A DNA stretch of 6,398 bases, taken from the NCBI GenBank assembly GCA_017457555.1, contig JAFTHG010000158.1, positions 1-6,398 of the forward strand, given 5' to 3'. The notes beneath the pieces are model-generated. The model searched no databases and had not been told where the DNA came from. It saw nothing but the letters and a program-made list of their open reading frames with translations. Position numbers and translations under genes: made by a program. Shown one piece after another: positions 3,355 to 6,398 of the stretch. The DNA comes from Kiritimatiellia bacterium (GTDB lineage: Bacteria; Verrucomicrobiota; Kiritimatiellia; RFP12; DVOR01). How positions within the stretch are numbered: position 1 is the stretch's first letter; every line of letters starts with the position of its first letter.

Positions 3355-3596
3355 ATGATGAGTGGTGGTGATGAGGATGCGTTTGCGTTCACAATTGAGG
3401 TGAAGGTGGCGTTAAAAGATGGGTGCCTTGAGACGCGTATTTGCGCGGTTGATGAGGCGTTGCCCGCGTTGATGAGGCGTTGCCCGCGTTGGCGAGGCGT
3501 GTACAGATGGCGTACATAGCGACCATTGGGATGGCGATTTCGCGTGAGATACCGTTTGGCAAGGGGAAGGCACAGGTTAAGGAGATGGCGGAATGA
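3355..3596 (+). pseudogene. Small protein gene broken by a 20-bp tandem duplication
   Basis: ATG 3355 (or 3358) follows AGAGG (3345-3349). The current reading ends early at TAG 3517-3519 after 54 codons. The cause is visible: the 20-bp unit at 3448-3467 is repeated at 3468-3487. With one unit removed, the frame runs on as ...CAVDEALPALARRVQMAYIA, continues with TIGMAISREIPFGKGK and ends AQVKEMAE at TGA 3594-3596, a protein of about 73 aa whose stop overlaps the next start (ATGA), as elsewhere in this operon. The intact form is an acidic-N, basic-C small soluble protein of no family I know. It may be a true mutation, a slipped-strand phase switch, or an assembly error. Confidence 0.75.
3448..3500 (+). 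repeat. 20-bp tandem duplication with degenerate third unit
   Basis: GTTGATGAGGCGTTGCCCGC occurs twice without a gap (3448-3467, 3468-3487). A diverged start, GTTGGCGAGGCGT, follows (3488-3500). The latter probably gave the microhomology for slippage. Twenty is not a multiple of 3, so copy number sets the reading frame. Confidence 0.95.
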
Positions 3597-3751
3597 AGGA
3601 TTATACCGTTAATGTGATTGCATTGGCTACGCTTATTGCGCTTACGATTATCCTTGGGTGGACTGTGTTTCAGCGTTCGCAGCAGGCGTTGCAAGAGGGT
3701 AGATGTCTGCGCTGCGGCCAAGTGTTGCCAACGAAAGGAGGCGACGAATGA
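3593..3751 (+). CDS. Small membrane protein with C-terminal CxxC
   Basis: The product is 52 aa. The ATG overlaps the previous stop (ATGA, 3593-3596), with AAGGAG (3579-3584) 8 nt upstream. A single membrane helix covers about residues 6-26 (VNVIALATLIALTIILGW), followed by a polar linker (QRSQQALQEGR) and a C38-L-R-C41 pair that could be half of a zinc knuckle or a redox/dimerisation motif. It resembles the many one-span early phage peptides but I recognise no family. It is coupled to its neighbours on both sides by 4-nt overlaps, which supports a real gene despite the length. Confidence 0.75.
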   Translation: MKDYTVNVIALATLIALTIILGWTVFQRSQQALQEGRCLRCGQVLPTKGGDE

Positions 3752-3918
3752 TAACGACGCTTTTGGCGATGTGGCGGTTGCTTATCCGGCTCTTGATTAA
3801 CCCTTGCTATGGGTGCGTTCGCAAGGGCCGATGTCAGTTGTCTCGGTTATTGGGTCTCTACTGCGGCGATTTGGGCATGAGTTTCTATGAAGCGAAGAAG
3901 AAAGGCGGTGAGGAATGA
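3748..3918 (+). CDS. Small four-cysteine protein, possible zinc-binding
   Basis: The product is 56 aa. Start ATG 3748 overlaps the previous stop (ATGA), with AAAGGAGG (3734-3741) 6 nt upstream; an earlier in-frame start (3703) lacks such a site. The N-terminus (TTLLAMWRLLIRLLI) is an amphipathic, positively charged helix that may lie on the membrane. Then come four cysteines, C20-x2-C23-x5-C29-x9-C39, a plausible zinc site, and a Lys-rich tail (YEAKKKGGEE). The next gene also opens with a four-Cys cluster. The family is unknown. Operon position suggests an early accessory role. Confidence 0.75.
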   Translation: MITTLLAMWRLLIRLLINPCYGCVRKGRCQLSRLLGLYCGDLGMSFYEAKKKGGEE

Positions 3919-4385
3919 AGGATAGCGAAGCATTTATGAGCTTTTGCCAGAACATGCGCTCTTGCAGTGAGTGCAGATATGGCCAGTTGCAGCAGCTGGG
4001 GGCGTGTCGTCAGGCATTTATGAAGGACTATAGCGCTGCGGGAGCCAATGATAGCCACCGGCGTGGTGGCACGGTGGCCCACGATAGCCACCGGCGCAGT
4101 GGCACGGTGGCCCACGATATTGAGGGCGAGGCTGTGCCGGAGGGAGCGGATATTGCTCCTGAGGATTTTGGCGGCGTTGAATTGCCGGAGGCGTGTTCGC
4201 GCTTCCGGGATCGGCTGTTGGCGGCGCGTGGCGTATTGGACCTGATGGTGGCTTCGCTTGATCACGCGTCTTATGCAGAAATGAGCGAGGCTGTGCAGAT
4301 GACGGGCGCAGTGGTGCGGTTGCTTGAGCGTGACTACCGTGACTTTTGGAGGGCGTATACGGCTTGGAGGGGTGGTTCACGATGA
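3915..4385 (+). CDS. Cys-cluster protein with in-frame 11-aa repeat, unknown
   Basis: The product is 156 aa. Start ATG 3915 overlaps the previous stop (ATGA), with GGTGAGG as ribosome site. The N-terminal part has C11-x5-C17-x2-C20-x10-C31, like the short 'C..C..C' zinc-binding peptides common in phages. Residues 46-67 are two copies of DSHRR[G/S]GTVAH, from a 33-bp DNA duplication. An acidic linker (residues 68-92) leads to a helical C-terminal region (SRFRDRLLAARGVLDLMVASLDH, then the helix ending RLLERDYRDFWRAYTAW). It could be an adaptor with an N-terminal zinc finger and a helical bundle. The family is not recognised. It overlaps the next gene by 4 nt. Confidence 0.82.
   Translation: MKDSEAFMSFCQNMRSCSECRYGQLQQLGACRQAFMKDYSAAGANDSHRRGGTVAHDSHRRSGTVAHDIEGEAVPEGADIAPEDFGGVELPEACSRFRDRLLAARGVLDLMVASLDHASYAEMSEAVQMTGAVVRLLERDYRDFWRAYTAWRGGSR
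4050..4115 (+). repeat. 33-bp in-frame tandem duplication with internal dyad
   Basis: The two units, 4050-4082 and 4083-4115, match at 31 of 33 positions and encode the 11-aa repeat. Each contains GCCACC...GGTGGC (arms perfect in copy 1, one change in copy 2) and GTGG...CCAC, so hairpins can form on either strand, which may promote slippage. Confidence 0.93.
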
Positions 4386-4903
4386 GTGATTTAGACCGCT
4401 ACCAAGCGACGATGCCATTCTTCGAGATGGAGCGGACGCGAGAAGAGATTGCGCAATTGACCGACGAAGAGATCGACCGACGCTATCCGAAAAATACCGG
4501 CGCCAACCTGAAGACTACTAATCCACGGCTTTATGCGGTTGCCTGCCGCCTTTACTTCGAGTATGCCTTCAGCCAACGCGAGATTGCCGTTATGTGCAGA
4601 GTCAGTCGTGCGACCGTGGCGGCAATGGTTGAGGCAGAGCAGGATGCGGGCACAAGTATTGTGCAGCGCAAAGCTCGTTTAACGCGGTTGCGCAGGCTAC
4701 AAGAGCAAACCTTTGCACGGCTCGAAGGTCTTATGGCTAACGAACAAGAAGTTCGTCGCGCAGGCATTGTGGCTGTTGCACAAGTATGGGAACGGATTAA
4801 ACACGCGGGTGACGAGTTGGAGCAAACACTCAACAACACCATTGATGCCTCCACTTCTACAACTCCAGCGGTTACGGACGCCATCCACTTCCTCGAGCGA
4901 TAG
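4382..4903 (+). CDS. HTH protein with C-terminal coiled-coil-like region
   Basis: The product is 173 aa. Start ATG 4382 overlaps the previous stop (ATGA), with GGAGGGG (4366-4372) 9 nt upstream. The N-terminal region has EEIAQLTDEEIDRRYPKNTG (residues 21-40). A helix-turn-helix follows at about residues 61-84 (YAFSQREIAVMCRVSRATVAAMVE), of the FSQ-x-EIA-x2-x2-VS-x2-TV type seen in transposase/sigma-4/terminase-small-subunit-like domains. Residues 95-150 are long charged helices (RLTRLRRLQEQTFARLEGL) likely to oligomerise. A phage transcription regulator is the simplest reading; a terminase small subunit is possible in fold but unlikely here, since no large subunit is nearby and replication genes follow. 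Confidence 0.82.
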   Translation: MSDLDRYQATMPFFEMERTREEIAQLTDEEIDRRYPKNTGANLKTTNPRLYAVACRLYFEYAFSQREIAVMCRVSRATVAAMVEAEQDAGTSIVQRKARLTRLRRLQEQTFARLEGLMANEQEVRRAGIVAVAQVWERIKHAGDELEQTLNNTIDASTSTTPAVTDAIHFLER

Positions 4904-4912
4904 GACGGAACC

Positions 4913-5227
4913 ATGTCAAGCGACTTCAAAGAATTACACGCCCACCACCTTTCCGTGACAAGCAGAGGCGTCCTATGGACTCTCCTTAACTTAGAAGGCA
5001 TGCTCATTAAGGAATCTGTCCTTGATACGCTCTGCCCAAACGCCGTTTGGATTCAAGCAGCCAAGGAGATTCGCCAGTGTGGTATCGGGCGATTAGACTG
5101 CGTAGATCAACTGCAACGAGTCTATCGATTTATCCACTTCTCTACGCCCGAAGAACGTCGCCGCATTTACCAACGCGAACACAAGCAAAAAGGCCGTAAG
5201 CATCAGGAGGATCAAGATGTCAAATAA
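4913..5227 (+). CDS. Unrecognised 104-aa protein with basic C-terminus
   Basis: ATG 4913 lies 9 nt after the previous stop, with a modest GGACGG (4904-4909) as ribosome site. Residues 1-80 look like a compact helical domain (VTSRGVLWTLLNLEGMLI, then SVLDTLCPNAVWIQAAKEI, then CVDQLQRVYRFIHF), perhaps a winged helix. The last 25 residues are highly basic (EERRRIYQREHKQKGRKHQ), which suggests nucleic-acid binding. No family is recognised. The end overlaps the next gene by 11 nt, so translation is coupled. It sits just before the replication protein gene, so a role in DNA replication or its control is possible. Confidence 0.78.
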   Translation: MSSDFKELHAHHLSVTSRGVLWTLLNLEGMLIKESVLDTLCPNAVWIQAAKEIRQCGIGRLDCVDQLQRVYRFIHFSTPEERRRIYQREHKQKGRKHQEDQDVK

Positions 5228-5675
5228 GAGACGTAAGTTTGTTGCAGAAAGCACCGGCACTGTCAACCTACTCACCCCCGACGATGAACTTGTCGGATAC
5301 AGCGACTGGAGTGTCTGCAATGCGCTCGGCATTAAGCGCCGTGCGTTGGTTCAGTTGCGGCAGAATCTCAAGCGAGACGAGGATTGGCTAATCATCAACG
5401 GTGAGGTTGGCATGAGCCATGCGTGGTGCGTTGCCAAAAATCTCAACACTGACCATTTAACGCCTATCGGCCAAAGCGATTGGGTTTCCTTCGAGGTCAT
5501 TAACTTTGTACTCAATCCGCAGCTTCTACTTGCCAAGGCCTTGCAGGACGGCATCGTGTATCCTGTTCGCGTTAAGGATGCAAGCGCATTCAAGCGCGGT
5601 ATGGTGTTCGAAGCCAGGCGCGGTTATGGCAACGCATGGGAAATCGCCTACGCATGGCCTCGCAGAGACTATTAA
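5217..5675 (+). CDS. Unrecognised 152-aa protein before the replication gene
   Basis: AGGAGG (5206-5211) lies 5 nt before ATG 5217; the start overlaps the previous gene by 11 nt. The N-terminus is basic (NKRRK). Residues 25-55 (LVGYSDWSVCNALGIKRRALVQLRQNL) could be a HTH, somewhat like the N-terminal part of phage antirepressor-type proteins, and DEDWLIINGEVGMSHAWC follows. The C-terminal third (VYPVRVKDASAFKRGMVFEA, then RRGYGNAWEIAYAWPRR) looks like beta-strands with many basic and aromatic residues. I cannot assign a family; an antirepressor-like or DNA-binding accessory role is a guess. Codon pattern and a strong ribosome site support a real gene. Confidence 0.8.
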   Translation: MSNKRRKFVAESTGTVNLLTPDDELVGYSDWSVCNALGIKRRALVQLRQNLKRDEDWLIINGEVGMSHAWCVAKNLNTDHLTPIGQSDWVSFEVINFVLNPQLLLAKALQDGIVYPVRVKDASAFKRGMVFEARRGYGNAWEIAYAWPRRDY

Positions 5676-5688
5676 TGAGGATTACACC

Positions 5689-6398
5689 ATGAGCTGGATT
5701 AAGGTCGATTGCTTGTTAATTCACAAACCTAAAGTCATAAAAATTGCGCGTGAATTAAATTTGAAACGCGAGACGATTTTGGGCTACTTAATTAAGTTTT
5801 GGGCGCTTGCCGATGGCATTACTGAGGACGGACGTCTGGAGGGGTATGGACCTGATGACGTGGACGACCTTGTGGGCTTGCCGGGGTTTGGCCGCGCGTT
5901 AGAAGTCGTTGATTGGCTTAGATTTAACACGCGCGGAGCAGTCTTGCCGAGGTTCGATTTACACAATGGCGAAAGCGCCAAAAAGCGCGCCAACACCTCT
6001 CTGCGCGTGTCACGTCACAGGCGCTTAAAATGTAACGCAGAAAGTGTTACAAATGTAACGAATGCAGAGTTATCAAAAACGTTAGGTAGAGAAGAGAAGA
6101 TAAGAGTAGACTCAAAGAGTCTACCGGGCGCGGGCGTGTGCACGCCCACGCGTGAGGACGCTCCCTCTCAGGTTTCTTCTTCTCGGCCTGATTTGCGTGA
6201 GGCGCTTGGACTGGGCGGTCTGCAGGAGTGGCCAGAGGATGAGGTGGAGAAGTGGTGGCTATGGAATGACGCAAGAGGATGGCAAGGTGTCGTTAATTGG
6301 CGAAGCAGCTTGGCAATGTGGATGAAGCGGTGTAGACCCGTAGAAGCGACTGGGGACTCGGTAAAAATTAGTGCGCCGCCTGCTGCGTTGGAAATGGA
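5689..6398 (+). CDS. Phage replication initiator-like protein, 3' end outside the window
   Basis: ATG 5689 follows ATGAGG (5675-5680); 236 codons are open to the window edge. The N-terminal domain (about residues 1-105) matches a widespread phage/prophage helix-turn-helix replication protein: WIKVD, HKPKVIKIARELNL, GYLIKFWALAD, DDLVGLPGFGRALEVVDWL and the basic NGESAKKRA box. A low-complexity linker follows (about 110-170), then WPEDEVEKWWLWNDARGW and VVNWRSSLAMWMKR, similar to the C-terminal ARGW...NW/DWR...W motif of phage replisome-organiser (DnaD/Lin1244-like) proteins. It probably binds the phage origin and helps load the host helicase. The linker DNA holds iteron-like repeats, as in lambda O. 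The family-level call is good; exact function and end are not visible. Confidence 0.82.
   Translation, partial: MSWIKVDCLLIHKPKVIKIARELNLKRETILGYLIKFWALADGITEDGRLEGYGPDDVDDLVGLPGFGRALEVVDWLRFNTRGAVLPRFDLHNGESAKKRANTSLRVSRHRRLKCNAESVTNVTNAELSKTLGREEKIRVDSKSLPGAGVCTPTREDAPSQVSSSRPDLREALGLGGLQEWPEDEVEKWWLWNDARGWQGVVNWRSSLAMWMKRCRPVEATGDSVKISAPPAALEM
6028..6060 (+). repeat. Iteron-like repeats in the linker of the replication gene, candidate origin
   Basis: AAATGTAACG occurs at 6028-6037 and 6051-6060, and its inverse GTTACA at 6046-6051, so 6046-6059 is a dyad (GTTACA-AA-TGTAAC). An A/G-rich, AT-biased stretch follows (6061-6120). Sites within the replication gene plus AT-rich DNA recall the lambda origin inside gene O; this is inference. 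Confidence 0.5.
6106..6147 (+). repeat. Two adjacent perfect hairpins in the replication gene linker
   Basis: GTAGACTC-AAA-GAGTCTAC (6106-6124; 8-bp stem, 3-nt loop) and GGGCGTG-TG-CACGCCC (6132-6147; 7-bp stem). They follow the iteron-like repeats and lie in the region that encodes the least conserved part of the protein. Confidence 0.8.

Noticed and set aside
3703..3747. N-terminal extension of the four-Cys protein
   Set aside because: The start at 3703 has no ribosome site, while ATG 3748 follows AAAGGAGG and overlaps the preceding stop as elsewhere in the operon.
3885..4380. Two long - strand open readings opposite the Cys-cluster gene
   Set aside because: They are shadows of the + strand gene and its 33-bp repeat; all neighbouring genes are on the + strand with ATGA coupling.
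4552..5007. 151-aa - strand open reading
   Set aside because: It is antisense across two + strand genes with good starts; composition (Ser/Arg/Cys-rich) is that of a shadow frame.

Overview
The window looks like the early/regulatory region of a temperate phage or prophage of a Gram-negative, probably proteobacterial, host. Gene density is high, all genes are on the + strand, start/stop overlaps of the ATGA type are common, Shine-Dalgarno sequences are strong (AAAGGAG), promoters are sigma70-like, and base composition is mixed. A typical phage early protein lies in the middle and a phage replication-initiator-like protein runs off the right edge. I cannot name the species.

Region 1 (1-1911) is the most unusual part. 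After a small membrane protein come four tandem cassettes. Each has an intrinsic-terminator-like hairpin, a promoter whose 18-bp spacer holds a 12-13 bp operator-like site (clear dyads in three, a weak one in the third), a strong ribosome binding site, and a gene for a 74-81 aa ribbon-helix-helix (RHH, Arc/CopG-like) protein. Terminator and promoter hexamers are conserved between cassettes, but operators and the predicted DNA-contacting beta-strand residues differ. This suggests an array of autoregulated repressors with diverged specificity. Second, overlapping RHH-like cistrons exist in cassette 4 (intact) and cassette 1 (frameshifted).

Region 2 (1714-2415) replaces the terminator expected after cassette 4 with read-through into a second RHH-like cistron, a single-pass membrane protein and a helix-turn-helix/excisionase-like protein. 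The 13-bp operator core of cassette 4 recurs twice here, each time 2-3 nt before a Shine-Dalgarno sequence, so the last repressor may also control this transcript.

Region 3 (2416-3061) is about 650 bp without a credible gene. It contains an AT-rich dyad segment, a 44-bp tandem repeat, a 14-bp direct repeat and a G/C-rich perfect inverted repeat.

Region 4 (3062-6398) holds a common phage early protein flanked by a 24-bp direct repeat; a gene broken by a 20-bp tandem duplication; three small Cys-rich or membrane proteins coupled by ATGA overlaps, one with a 33-bp in-frame duplication; an HTH/coiled-coil protein; two unrecognised proteins; and the 5' part of a phage replication protein. The linker of that last gene carries iteron-like repeats and hairpins that may be the replication origin, as in lambda gene O.
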